Below are positions 1 to 10,735 of a stretch of DNA of 64,000 nt, one piece after another. Where the stretch lies: positions 229,610 through 293,609 of the forward strand of contig NZ_AUDH01000003.1 of assembly GCF_000425365.1 (NCBI RefSeq), given 5' to 3'. A model generated the notes under the pieces. That model was not told the DNA's origin and ran no database searches. It was given only the letters and a program-made list of their open reading frames with translations. The translations under genes and the position numbers were made by a program. The DNA is from Rubritepida flocculans DSM 14296. Lineage in GTDB: Bacteria > Pseudomonadota > Alphaproteobacteria > Acetobacterales > Acetobacteraceae. How positions within the stretch are numbered: position 1 is the first letter of the stretch; every line of letters begins with the position of its first letter.

Positions 1-1
1 G

Positions 2-3000
2 CTGCCGCCCCTGCTGCTCGGCGGGGGTCTGGCGGCGGCGCCCTCGACCCTTCACGCGCAGGCGCCGGCGGCCGAGGCCCCGGCCGCCGCGCCCATGGCC
101 GCCTCCGCCTCGGGGCGCGCCGTGGAGGTGCTGATCCGCCAGGCCGAGCGCTGGCTCGCGCAGGACAGGCCCGACCTCGCGGCCTCCTCCATCGAGCGCG
201 CCCTGCAGGCCGAGCCGCGCAACGCCGAGGCGCTGGCGCTCGCCGCGCGCATCGAGGCGCAGCGCGGCAACCGCACCGCCGCCGCCGCCGCCCTGCAGCG
301 CCTGCGCGAGGCCGGCGCCACCGAGGCCCAGCGCGCCGCGGCCGAACAGGCCATCCGCGCCGCGACCATCGACCGCGCGGCGGTGGAGGAGGCGCGCCGC
401 CTCTCGCGCGAGGGCCGCGCCGAGGAGGCCGCCGCCCGCTGGCGCGCCATCTTCGGCGCGCAGGGGCCCACGCCCGAATACGCCACCGAGTATTTCCAGG
501 CGCTGGCCGCCGCCCGCGCCACCGCCGAGGAGGGCCGCCGCGGCCTCGAGCGCCTGGCCGATCGTCCCGACGCCACGCCGCGCGCGCGGCTGGCCGCCGC
601 GCAGACGCTCACCTTCCAGCCCGCCACCCGCGCCGAGGGCATCCGTCGCCTGCAGGCGCTGGCCAATGACCCGGAGGTGGGGGCGGAGGCGCGGGCCGCC
701 TGGCGGCAGGCGCTGCTCTGGTCGGCCGGGGATCCGGCCTTCGCCGCCTCCACCCGCGCCTTTCTCCAGCGCTTCCCGGGCGATGCGGAACTCTCCCGCG
801 CGTTGGAGGCGCTGCCCCGCCCCGACCCCGCGGCCGAGGCCCGCCAGCAGGCCTTCGAGCGGCTGGAGCGCAACGGCGTGGCCGGCGCGCGCGAGGCGGC
901 GCAGCGCTTCGAGGAGATCCTGCGCGCCAACCCGCGCGACGCCGATGCGCTGGGGGGGCTGGGGATCGTGCGGCTGCGCGAGGGGCGCGCGGCCGAGGCG
1001 CGCCGCCTGCTCGAACAGGCCCAGGCGGCCGACCCCGCCCGCGCCGCCCAGTGGCAGGCCGCGCTGGACGGCGCGGCCTATGGGCTCGAACTCGCCGAGG
1101 CGCGCGCCGCGCTGCGCGCGGGGCGTCTCGACCAGGCCGACGAGATCGCGCGCAGCGCCGCCCGCCGCCAGGTGCAGGACGCGACGGATGTGGAGGTGCT
1201 GCTGGGCGAGATCGCACTCCGCCGGGGCGATGCGGCCGCGGCCGAGCAGCGTTTCCGCACCGCGCTCGCGCGCCGGCCGGGCTTCGGCCCGGCGGTCGCG
1301 GGGCTCAACCAGGCGCTGCGCGCGCAGGGCCGGGTGGCGGAGCCCGCCCCACGCCTGCCGCGCGGCGCGCGCGAGGGCGAGTTCGCCGAGTCCGCCCCCC
1401 AGGGCACGCCGGGCGAGGCGGGGCGGCTGCGCGCCGAGGCCGCGCGCAGCGCCGATCCGGCCATCGCCGCCGCGCTGCTGCGCGCCGCCATGGCCCAGGC
1501 GCCGAACGACCCCTGGCTGCGCCTCGACCTCGCCCGCGCCCTGGCGCGCAGCGGCGCGGGGCGCGAGGGCAGGGCGCTGGTCGAGGAACTCGCCCTGCGC
1601 GAGGGCGGCGCGGATGCGCTCTTCGCCGCCGCCCTCTTCGCCGAGGAGCAGGGCCGCTTCGCCGACGCCGAGGCCTTCCTCGGCCGCATCCCGCCGCAGC
1701 GCCGCAGCGCGGACATGTCGCGCCTCGCCGGCCGGATCCGCGCCCGCGCCGATGTGCAGCGCGCCGCCCAGCTTCTGGCGCGCAGCCCCAACGAGGGGCG
1801 GGTGCAGCTCCTCACCCTCGCCGCCCGGCCCGATCCGAGCGGGGCGACGGCGGCCGCGGTGATCCGCGCCTTCGCCGACGCCAATGACCGTTTCGGCGCG
1901 GCCGAGGCGGCGCGGGTGGCCGAGGCGGCGAACCGCGCCGGCGGCGCGCAGCCGCGCATCGCCATCGCCGGCGCGCTGCTGGGGGCCGGGCTGGACGCCG
2001 AGGCCCTGGCGCTGGCCGACCAGATCGAGATCGGCCCCCTCACCGCCGAGCAGCGGCGCGACCTCGCCTCGCTGCGCGCGGGCGCGGCCATCCGCGCCTC
2101 CGACCGGCTGAACACGGAAGGGGACCAGGCCCGCGCCTTCGAGGCGCTGCGCCCCGTGCTGCAGCGCGACCCGGCCAACCCCGAGGGGCAGCTCGCCCTC
2201 GCCCGGCTCTACCAGGGCGCGCGCGAGCCGGCCGAGGCGCTGCGCATCGCCGAGGCGGTGCTCAGCCGCAGCCCGCGCAACCTCGACGCCCGCGCGGGCG
2301 CGCTGGATGCGGCCATCGCGCTGCGGGACTTCGCGCGCGCCGAGGCGCTGATCACCGAGGGGCTGCGCTTCCACCCGCGCGAGGCGCGGATGTTCCTGCT
2401 GGAGGCCCGCTTCGCCCGCGCCTTCAACGACGACGCGCGGGCGCGCCGCGCCCTCGAGCTCGCCGCCCAGGCGCGCCGGGCGGAGCTGGGCGAGACGGGC
2501 TTCGCCGCCGCCGCGCCGGCGGGGCTGCCGCCTGCGGCGCTGCCCAACCCCTTCGCCCGCGGCCCCGCCGGGCCCATCGCCGTGGCCGAGGCCGCCGCGC
2601 CGGGCGATCGCCTCGCGCGCGAGATCGCCGAGGAGCTGGCGGCGCTGGAGCGCGCCAACGCGCCCAGCATTCGCGTGGCCGGCGGCGTGGCGCAGCGTTC
2701 GGGCACCCAGGGTCTGGATCGGATGCTCACCGTCACCGCGCCGGTGGAGGCCGAGGTCACGCCGCCGGGCATCGGCGGGCGGCTCACCGCGCGGGCGGTG
2801 GGCGTCTCGCTCGAATCGGGCAGCCTCGCGGCCGACGCCAACACCCAGGCGCGTTTCGGCGCGGGGGCGCTGGCGCCGGGCTTCCGGCAATCCTCGCGCA
2901 GCAGCGCCGCGGGTGTGACGCTCGGGGCGGAATACAGGCTGGGGGACTGGCTGCGCCTCGATGTGGCCTCCTCGCCCATCGGCTTCCCGCGCACCACGGT

Positions 3001-3739
3001 GCTGGGCGGGCTCGAGCTCGCGCCGCAGATCGGCGGCGTGCGGCTGCGCCTGCTGGGCGAGCGCCGTTCGGTCACCGACAGCCTGCTCTCCTACGCCGGC
3101 CAGCGCGACCGGGTGACGGGCCAGTCCTGGGGCATGGTGGTGCGCACGGGCGGGCGCGGGCAGGTGGAGGTGCCGGTGGGCCGCGGCTTCGTCTATGCCG
3201 GCGGCGGCTACTCGGTCTTCGAGGGCGAGGGTGTGGCCGACAACGCGCGCATCGAGGCGGGGGCGGGCATCTCCTACCCCGTGGCGCGCATGGCGGGCGG
3301 CGAGCTGACGGTGGGGGCGGACCTCGTCTATTTCGGCTATGACCGCAACCTGCGCTTCTTCACGCTGGGCCATGGCGGCTACTACAGCCCGCAGAGCTTC
3401 CTTGCGGGCAACATCCCGGTGGATTTCCGCGCGCGCCAGGGCAACCTCAGCTACCGGCTCGGCGGCACGCTGGGCTACGCGGTCTGGCGCGAGGACAGCA
3501 GCCCCGTCTTCCCGCATAACCGCGCCCTGCAGGCGCAGCTCGAGGCGCGCGCGGCCACGGATGCGACGGTGGTGACGCGCTATGCGGGGCAGAACCGGCA
3601 GAACTTCATCGGCCAGCTCCGCGCCGATCTCGACTATGCGCTCACGCCGCGGGTGAATCTCGGCGCGGGCTTCACCTACGACCAGTCGGCCAACTGGAAC
3701 GAGATGCGCGGGGTTCTGCGGCTGCAGGGGCGGTTCTGA
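2..3739 (+). CDS. bcsC: BcsC-like cellulose synthase operon protein C (5' end outside window)
   Basis: The frame is open to the left window edge, so the first codons are missing; 1245 codons are visible. The first visible residues (LPPLLLGGGLAAAP, then a THA-Q cleavage-like site) look like the end of a signal peptide, so the Met at 95 is not the start. Residues up to about 860 are Ala/Arg/Glu-rich helical repeats of TPR type (for example ALQAEPRNAEALALAARIEA). The last ~360 residues form a beta-strand-rich domain with the BcsC C-terminal signatures SPIGFPRT, TDSLLSYAGQRD, GYDRNLRFFTLGHGGYYSP and SPVFPHN. In this family the TPR part is a periplasmic scaffold and the C-terminal part an outer-membrane barrel through which cellulose or a related glucan leaves the cell. 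The other bcs genes would lie to the left. It converges on pyrG. Confidence 0.9.
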   Translation: MPPLLLGGGLAAAPSTLHAQAPAAEAPAAAPMAASASGRAVEVLIRQAERWLAQDRPDLAASSIERALQAEPRNAEALALAARIEAQRGNRTAAAAALQRLREAGATEAQRAAAEQAIRAATIDRAAVEEARRLSREGRAEEAAARWRAIFGAQGPTPEYATEYFQALAAARATAEEGRRGLERLADRPDATPRARLAAAQTLTFQPATRAEGIRRLQALANDPEVGAEARAAWRQALLWSAGDPAFAASTRAFLQRFPGDAELSRALEALPRPDPAAEARQQAFERLERNGVAGAREAAQRFEEILRANPRDADALGGLGIVRLREGRAAEARRLLEQAQAADPARAAQWQAALDGAAYGLELAEARAALRAGRLDQADEIARSAARRQVQDATDVEVLLGEIALRRGDAAAAEQRFRTALARRPGFGPAVAGLNQALRAQGRVAEPAPRLPRGAREGEFAESAPQGTPGEAGRLRAEAARSADPAIAAALLRAAMAQAPNDPWLRLDLARALARSGAGREGRALVEELALREGGADALFAAALFAEEQGRFADAEAFLGRIPPQRRSADMSRLAGRIRARADVQRAAQLLARSPNEGRVQLLTLAARPDPSGATAAAVIRAFADANDRFGAAEAARVAEAANRAGGAQPRIAIAGALLGAGLDAEALALADQIEIGPLTAEQRRDLASLRAGAAIRASDRLNTEGDQARAFEALRPVLQRDPANPEGQLALARLYQGAREPAEALRIAEAVLSRSPRNLDARAGALDAAIALRDFARAEALITEGLRFHPREARMFLLEARFARAFNDDARARRALELAAQARRAELGETGFAAAAPAGLPPAALPNPFARGPAGPIAVAEAAAPGDRLAREIAEELAALERANAPSIRVAGGVAQRSGTQGLDRMLTVTAPVEAEVTPPGIGGRLTARAVGVSLESGSLAADANTQARFGAGALAPGFRQSSRSSAAGVTLGAEYRLGDWLRLDVASSPIGFPRTTVLGGLELAPQIGGVRLRLLGERRSVTDSLLSYAGQRDRVTGQSWGMVVRTGGRGQVEVPVGRGFVYAGGGYSVFEGEGVADNARIEAGAGISYPVARMAGGELTVGADLVYFGYDRNLRFFTLGHGGYYSPQSFLAGNIPVDFRARQGNLSYRLGGTLGYAVWREDSSPVFPHNRALQAQLEARAATDATVVTRYAGQNRQNFIGQLRADLDYALTPRVNLGAGFTYDQSANWNEMRGVLRLQGRF

Positions 3740-3740
3740 T

Positions 3741-3757
3741 GCGGGCGGCCAGCCCGC
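3741..3757. terminator. Possible hairpin between convergent bcsC and pyrG
   Basis: The 25-bp gap between the two stop codons contains GCGGGC-GGCCA-GCCCGC, a 6-bp GC stem with a 5-nt loop. There is no T-run on either side, so a rho-independent terminator is only a possibility. Confidence 0.25.
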
Positions 3758-3764
3758 CGAAACA

Positions 3765-5817
<2,053 letters not shown>

Positions 5818-5931
5818 GGACGCGCATCTAGCCCCTTCGGCCCCGCCGCGCCAGAGCGCACCCCGCCCCGGGGGGCGCTTCGCAGCCCCCCGCGCCGCGC
5901 CTATCCTCGCCGCCGAAACGGAGGAACGCGC

Positions 5932-7377
5932 ATGAGCACCTATCCCGAGCTCCACCTGCACATCGCCGGCGAATGGCTCGACGCCCGGGGCCGCAACAGC
6001 GAGCCGGTGCTGAACCCCGTCACCGGCCAGCCCATCGGCACGCTGCCCCACGCCACGAAGGCCGATCTCGACCGCGCGCTGGCCGCCGCGGCCGAGGCGC
6101 TGCCCAAATGGGCCGCCACCCCGGCCTATGAGCGCGCGCGCATCATCCGCCGCGCCGCCGACGTGATGCGCGAGCGCGCGGACGCCATCGCCACCATGCT
6201 CACCATGGAGGAGGGCAAGCCCCAGCCCGAGGCGAAGATCGAGGTGCTCGCCGCCGCCGACGTGTTCGAGTGGATGGCCGAGGAGGGCAAGCGCGCCTAT
6301 GGCCGCATCGTGCCCTCGCGCGCCGCGGGCACGCGGCACCTGGTGCTGAAGCAGCCGGTGGGCGTCACCGCCGCCTTCGCGCCCTGGAACTTCCCCGCCA
6401 TCACCCCCGCGCGGAAGATGTCGGCGAGCCTCGCCGCCGGTTGCCCCTGCATCATCAAGCCCTCGGAGGAGACTCCGGCCACCGCGCTCGTGATGGCGCG
6501 CATCCTCGTCGAGGCGGGGCTGCCGCCCGGCGTGCTGCAGGTGGTCTTCGGCATCCCGGGCGAGGTCAGCACCCACCTCATGGGCAGCGACATCATCCGC
6601 AAGGTGAGCTTCACGGGCAGCACGGCGGTGGGCAAGCAGCTCATGAAACTCGCGGCCGAGCGCGCCCAGCGCACGACCATGGAGCTGGGCGGCCACGCGC
6701 CCGTGCTGGTGTTCGACGACATCGACGCCGAGAAGGCCGCCGCCGCGGCGGTGGCGGGCAAGTTCCGCAACGCGGGGCAGGTCTGCGTCTCGCCCACGCG
6801 CTTCCTGGTGCATGAGCGCGTGCACGAGACCTTCGTGAAGAGCTTCACCCGCGCGGCCGAGGCGCTGAAGGTGGGCGACGGGCTCCAGCCGGGCGTGCAG
6901 ATGGGCCCGCTCGCCAACCCCCGCCGGGTGGACGCGATGACGGCCCTGATCGGCGACGCCGTGGCGAAGGGGGCGAAGCTGCACACGGGCGGCGAGCGGA
7001 TCGGCAACGAGGGCTTCTTCTTCAAGCCGACCGTGCTCTCGGACGTGCCGCTCTCGGCGCGCATGATGACGGAGGAGCCCTTCGGCCCCGTCGCCCTCAT
7101 CAACCGCTTCTCGAGCGAGGAGGAGGCGATCGCGGAGGCGAACCGCCTGCCCTACGGGCTCGCCGCCTACGCCCTGACGCGCGACGCCGACCGCGCCGTG
7201 CGGCTGCAGGAGCGGCTGGAGAGCGGGCTGCTCGGCCTCAACACCTTCGCCATCTCGCTCGCCGAAACCCCCTTCGGCGGGGTGAAGGAGAGCGGGCACG
7301 GCAGCGAGGGCTCGATCGAGGGGCTGGAAGCCTACCTCACCACCAAGTTCGTGGCCCACGCGCCCGCGCCGCTGTGA
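5932..7377 (+). CDS. NAD(P)-dependent aldehyde dehydrogenase, succinate-semialdehyde dehydrogenase-like
   Basis: A 481-aa aldehyde dehydrogenase-superfamily enzyme that oxidises an aldehyde to the acid. The start MSTYPELHLHIAGEWLDA is preceded by GGAGGA (5920-5925). The fold signatures are in order: the cofactor-site motif PWNFP, the Rossmann loop GSTAVGKQ, the general base E251 in MELGGHAP, and the nucleophile C285 in NAGQVCVSPTR. The sequence resembles the GabD/alpha-ketoglutarate-semialdehyde group (TMEEGKPQPEAKIEV, FGGVKESGHGSEG), but the substrate cannot be fixed from sequence. The stop overlaps the GTG start of the following amidohydrolase (GTGA), so the two are translationally coupled and probably act on the same compound. 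Confidence 0.92.
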   Translation: MSTYPELHLHIAGEWLDARGRNSEPVLNPVTGQPIGTLPHATKADLDRALAAAAEALPKWAATPAYERARIIRRAADVMRERADAIATMLTMEEGKPQPEAKIEVLAAADVFEWMAEEGKRAYGRIVPSRAAGTRHLVLKQPVGVTAAFAPWNFPAITPARKMSASLAAGCPCIIKPSEETPATALVMARILVEAGLPPGVLQVVFGIPGEVSTHLMGSDIIRKVSFTGSTAVGKQLMKLAAERAQRTTMELGGHAPVLVFDDIDAEKAAAAAVAGKFRNAGQVCVSPTRFLVHERVHETFVKSFTRAAEALKVGDGLQPGVQMGPLANPRRVDAMTALIGDAVAKGAKLHTGGERIGNEGFFFKPTVLSDVPLSARMMTEEPFGPVALINRFSSEEEAIAEANRLPYGLAAYALTRDADRAVRLQERLESGLLGLNTFAISLAETPFGGVKESGHGSEGSIEGLEAYLTTKFVAHAPAPL

Positions 7378-8531
7378 TCCTCGAACACGTCCGCCCGCTC
7401 GGCGCCGCGCCGGTGGACGTGCATGTGGAGGAGGGGCGCATCGCGCGCCTCCTCCCTTCCGCGCGCCCCGGCCCGGCCGCGCTCCTGCTTCCCGGCCTCG
7501 TCGAGGGCCATTGCCACCTGGACAAGACGCTCTGGGGCCTGCCCTGGTGGGTGAACGAGGTCGGCCCCACGCGGATGGACCGCATCGAGAACGAGAAGCG
7601 CGTGCGTCGGCGGATCGGCATGGACGCGGCGCGCGAGGGGCGGGCGCTGGCCGAGGCGCATCTCGCCGCCGGCACCACGCGGCTGCGCAGCCATGTGGAT
7701 GTGGACGAGGAGAGCCGCCTCTCCCATGTCGAGAAGCTGCTCGGCCTGCGCGAGGCCATGGCGGGGCGGATGGAGATCCAGCTCGTCGCCTTTCCGCAAT
7801 CGGGCATCCTGCGCACGCCGGGCGTTCGGGAGTGGCTCGACGAGGCGCTGCGCCTGGGCTGCGACGCGGTGGGCGGGATAGATCCCTCGCTGATCGACCG
7901 CGACCCGGTGCGCCATCTCGATGCGGTGTTCGGCCTCGCGCAGAAGCACGCGAGGCCGGTGGACATCCACCTGCACGAGCCGGGCGAGCTCGGCGCCTTC
8001 GCGCTGGAGCTGATCGCCGAGCGCACGCGCGCGCTCGGCATGGGCGGGCGGGTGGTGGTCAGCCATGGCTTCGCGCTGGGCGACCTCGCGGGGCCGCGCG
8101 CCGATGCGCTGATGGCGCTGCTGGCGGAGGCGGGGGTGGCGCTGTGCACCTCCGCACCGCCCTCGCGCGCGGTGCCGCCGCTGAAGCGCGCGCGGGAGCT
8201 CGGCCTCATCGTCTTCGCCGGCAACGACAACATCCGCGACACCTGGAACCCCGCCAACGCGCCCGACATGCTGGCGCGCGCCGAGATGGTGGCGCTCAAA
8301 TACGACCTGCGCCGCGACGCGGATCTCGCACTCGCCTTCGAGACGGTGAGCGGCGCCGGCGCGCTGGGCTGCGGCTTCGCCGAATACGGGCTCGCGCCCG
8401 GCTGCCGGGCCGATCTCGTGCTGGTGGAGGCCTCCTGCCTGGCCGAGGCGGTGGTCACGCGCCGCCCGCCGAAGCTTGTCGTCTCCGGCGGGCGGGTGGT
8501 GGCGCGGGACGGCGCGCTCGCGCGCGGGTGA
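7374..8531 (+). CDS. Cytosine deaminase-like metal-dependent amidohydrolase
   Basis: A 385-aa amidohydrolase-superfamily protein. It starts with GTG overlapping the previous stop. The metal-site motifs are visible: GHCHLDK (residues 45-51), SHVDVDEESRL, HLHEPGELG, VVSHGFAL and the late Asp in FAGNDNIRDTW. This set and the length match the CodA/N-isopropylammelide hydrolase branch, which deaminates or opens nitrogen heterocycles. The C-terminal PGCRADLVLVEA and VVSGGRVVARDG are the usual small beta-sandwich domain of the superfamily. Coupling to an aldehyde dehydrogenase suggests catabolism of an amide or cyclic N-compound, but the true substrate is unknown. Confidence 0.85.
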   Translation: MILEHVRPLGAAPVDVHVEEGRIARLLPSARPGPAALLLPGLVEGHCHLDKTLWGLPWWVNEVGPTRMDRIENEKRVRRRIGMDAAREGRALAEAHLAAGTTRLRSHVDVDEESRLSHVEKLLGLREAMAGRMEIQLVAFPQSGILRTPGVREWLDEALRLGCDAVGGIDPSLIDRDPVRHLDAVFGLAQKHARPVDIHLHEPGELGAFALELIAERTRALGMGGRVVVSHGFALGDLAGPRADALMALLAEAGVALCTSAPPSRAVPPLKRARELGLIVFAGNDNIRDTWNPANAPDMLARAEMVALKYDLRRDADLALAFETVSGAGALGCGFAEYGLAPGCRADLVLVEASCLAEAVVTRRPPKLVVSGGRVVARDGALARG

Positions 8532-8534
8532 TCA

Positions 8535-8586
8535 TGCCAGCGGCCGCTTGTTTCGCCTCCTGATACGTCCGGCGCGGCCGCCGGCC
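8535..8586. repeat. Partial copy (half-site) of the dispersed CCAGCGGCCGC hairpin repeat
   Basis: The gap between the amidohydrolase and the MarR gene contains TGCCAGCGGCCGCT (8535-8548), the left arm of hairpin 3 of the larger repeats at 25.0, 32.4 and 38.2 kb. It is followed by GATACG and a GC palindrome resembling their hairpin 1. The right arm is missing, so this looks like a decayed or solo copy. Confidence 0.5.
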
Positions 8587-8589
8587 GGA

Positions 8590-9081
8590 TCACTCCCCCT
8601 CGGGCTCGGCCATGGCGGCGAGGCTGCCGCGCAGACGGTCGAGCAGGCGGAACAGCGTCACGCATTCCTCCGTCGTGAAGCCCTGCAGCGCCTGCGCGTA
8701 ATAGGCGCGGATGGCGAGGAGCATCGCCTCCCACACGCGCTCGCCCGCGGGGGTGAGGCGCACATGGCGCAGCCGCCCGTCCCCGGGCGCACGCGCGCGC
8801 GCGATGTGGCCCGCGGCCTCCAGCCGGTCCAGCACCGCCGTCAGGTTCTGGCGGCTGACCATGAGGAAGGCCGCGAGCTCCTTCACCGTCATGCCCTGCG
8901 CGCGCGCGGCGGGGCGCGAGAGCGCGCCCAGCACCGCCCATTGCTGGGTGGTGGCGCCGAAGCCCGCCACGGCGCGGGTGCCCGTGCGGTGCATGAGGTT
9001 CGAGGCCTGATACAGCCGCAGGAACAGGCGGTTGGCGATGTCGAACCGGGCGCTGGCCTCGGCGGGCGGGGGCTGATCCAT
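8590..9081 (-). CDS. badR: MarR-family regulator, BadR-like
   Basis: A 163-aa winged-helix protein of MarR type: helix-turn-helix MTVKELAAFLMVSRQNLTAVLDRLE, then the wing with ARAPGDGRLRHVRLTPAG. The Met of MDQPPP is chosen as start; 11 more in-frame codons to 9114 would run through the AT-rich promoter region. It is divergent from badH-badI-aliB-aliA. In Rhodopseudomonas palustris the MarR protein BadR represses the same gene set and is relieved by a pathway CoA thioester, so position and family together support a local repressor here. The ligand is inferred by analogy. Confidence 0.82.
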   Translation of the reverse strand: MDQPPPAEASARFDIANRLFLRLYQASNLMHRTGTRAVAGFGATTQQWAVLGALSRPAARAQGMTVKELAAFLMVSRQNLTAVLDRLEAAGHIARARAPGDGRLRHVRLTPAGERVWEAMLLAIRAYYAQALQGFTTEECVTLFRLLDRLRGSLAAMAEPEGE

Positions 9082-9130
9082 CAAGGTCTTGCCATATCCA
9101 TCAAAATATAGCATACCCTTGTCATATAGG
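9076..9130. promoter_or_regulatory. AT-rich divergent promoter/operator region between badR and badH
   Basis: This stretch is strikingly AT-rich for the window. It holds two direct copies of ATCCATCAA (9076-9084 and 9096-9104) exactly 20 bp apart, the first overlapping the badR start codon, followed by AAAATATAGCATA and TTGTCATATAG. A 20-bp period places both sites on the same DNA face, as expected for a repressor dimer pair. A weak sigma70-like pair for badH (TTGCCA at 9089, CATACC at 9112) can be drawn. Confidence 0.55.
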
Positions 9131-9167
9131 CGGCGCCAGACCGCGCGAGCGAGGAGGAAACCGGACC

Positions 9168-9935
9168 ATGCGCGGCCTTCAGGGCAAGACCGTGATCGTC
9201 ACCGGCGGCGGCGGGGGCATCGGCGGCGCCACCTGCCGCCGCTTCGCCGAGGCCGGCGCCCATGTCGCCGTGCTGGACCGCGACGGCGAGGCCGCCGCGC
9301 GGGTGGCTCAGGCCATCGCCGCCGGCGGCGGCCGGGCGCTCGCCCTTGCCTGCGACATCACCGACCGCGCCTCGGTGGATGCGGCGCTGGCCTCGGCCGA
9401 GGCGGTGCTCGGCCCCGTCGCGGTGCTGGTGAACAATGCGGGCTGGGACGTGTTCCGCCCCTTCGTCGAGACCAGACCCGAGGAATGGGAGCGCCTCATC
9501 GCCATCAACATCGTGGGCGCGCTGCACATGCACCACGCGGTGCTGCCCGGGATGGTGGCGCGGCGCGCGGGTGCGATCGTGAATATCGCCTCGGACGCGG
9601 CGCGCGTGGGCTCCTCGGGCGAGGCGGTCTATGCCGCCTGCAAGGGCGGGCTCGTCGCGCTCTCCAAGACGCTCGCGCGCGAGCATGCGCGCCATGGCAT
9701 CCGCGTGAACGTGGTCTGCCCCGGGCCCACCGCCACCGCGCTCTTCGAGGGCTACAAGCAGGGCGCGGGCAATCCCGAGAAGCTGGAGGAGGCCTTCCGC
9801 CGCGCCGTGCCCATGGGCCGCATCGGCGCGCCTGAGGATCTGCCCGGCGCCATCCTCTTCTTCGCCAGCGACGACGCGGCCTACGTCACCGGCCAGGTGC
9901 TGAGCGTCTCGGGCGGTCTGACCATGGTGGGCTGA
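9168..9935 (+). CDS. badH: 2-hydroxycyclohexanecarboxyl-CoA dehydrogenase (BadH-like SDR)
   Basis: A 255-aa classical short-chain dehydrogenase with cofactor loop TGGGGGIGG (12-20), NNAG (89-92) and catalytic S142, Y155 and K159. RBS GAGGAGGAAA precedes the ATG. In the R. palustris cyclohexanecarboxylate pathway BadH oxidises 2-hydroxycyclohexanecarboxyl-CoA to the 2-keto compound with NAD. SDR sequences alone do not give the substrate; the assignment rests on its position as first gene of a run whose next three members are recognisable BadI, AliB and AliA. It is 12 bp upstream of badI. Confidence 0.85.
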   Translation: MRGLQGKTVIVTGGGGGIGGATCRRFAEAGAHVAVLDRDGEAAARVAQAIAAGGGRALALACDITDRASVDAALASAEAVLGPVAVLVNNAGWDVFRPFVETRPEEWERLIAINIVGALHMHHAVLPGMVARRAGAIVNIASDAARVGSSGEAVYAACKGGLVALSKTLAREHARHGIRVNVVCPGPTATALFEGYKQGAGNPEKLEEAFRRAVPMGRIGAPEDLPGAILFFASDDAAYVTGQVLSVSGGLTMVG

Positions 9936-9947
9936 GGGAGCACGCGC

Positions 9948-10730
9948 ATGAGCTACGAGGACATCGTCTTCACCGCCGAAGGGGGCGTGGCGACCATCGC
10001 CATCAACCGGCCCAAGGTGATGAACGCCTTCCGCGGCCGCACCTGCGAGGAACTGATCCACGCCTTCCACAAGGCCGGCTGGGACAGGTCCATCGGCGTG
10101 ATCGTGCTGACCGGCACGGGCGATCGCGCCTTCTGCACGGGCGGCGACCAGTCCGCCCATGACGGCAACTACGACGGGCGCGGGCTGATCGGCCTGCCGG
10201 TGGAGGAGCTGCACTCCCTCATCCGCGAGGTGCCCAAGCCCGTGATCGCGCGGGTGCAGGGCTACGCCATCGGCGGGGGGAATGTGCTGGCGACGCTGTG
10301 CGACCTCACCATCGCCTCCGAGCGCGCGCAATTCGGCCAGGTGGGGCCCAAGGTGGGCTCGGTGGATCCGGGCTTCGGCACCGCCTATCTCGCGCGCATC
10401 GTGGGCGAGAAGAAGGCGCGCGAGATGTGGTATCTCTGCCGCCGCTACAGCGCCGCGGAGGCGCTGGCCATGGGCCTCGTCAACGCCGTGGTGCCGCACG
10501 AGGAGCTGGACGCGGAGGTGGCGCGCTGGTGCGCCGAAATCCTGGAGCGCAGCCCCACCGCCATCGCCATCGCCAAGCGCAGCTTCAACGCCGACAGCGA
10601 CAACATCCGCGGCATCGGTGGGCTCGGGATGCAGGCGCTCGCGCTCTACTACCAGACAGAGGAATCGAAGGAGGGCGTGCGCGCCTTCAACGAGAAGCGC
10701 AAGCCCGATTTCCGCCGGCACGCAAGGTAG
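9948..10730 (+). CDS. badI: 2-ketocyclohexanecarboxyl-CoA hydrolase (BadI), ring-opening
   Basis: A 260-aa crotonase-superfamily enzyme close to MenB/BadI. Characteristic segments are NRPKVMNAFRG, DRAFCTGGDQSAHDGNYDGRG, QGYAIGGGNVLATLCDLTIAS, FGQVGPKVGSVDPGFGTAYL and ERSPTAIAIAKRSFN, which I recognise as nearly the R. palustris BadI sequence. BadI opens the six-membered ring of 2-ketocyclohexanecarboxyl-CoA hydrolytically to pimelyl-CoA. It is the second gene of the bad/ali run, separated from aliB by 5 bp. This is the most specific diagnostic gene in the cluster. Confidence 0.92.
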   Translation: MSYEDIVFTAEGGVATIAINRPKVMNAFRGRTCEELIHAFHKAGWDRSIGVIVLTGTGDRAFCTGGDQSAHDGNYDGRGLIGLPVEELHSLIREVPKPVIARVQGYAIGGGNVLATLCDLTIASERAQFGQVGPKVGSVDPGFGTAYLARIVGEKKAREMWYLCRRYSAAEALAMGLVNAVVPHEELDAEVARWCAEILERSPTAIAIAKRSFNADSDNIRGIGGLGMQALALYYQTEESKEGVRAFNEKRKPDFRRHAR

Positions 10731-10735
10731 CGGCC

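Noticed and set aside
8590..9114. Longer MarR start at MLYFDGYGKTLMDQ
   Set aside because: It would place codons over the AT-rich promoter and direct repeats; MDQPPP gives the usual MarR length.
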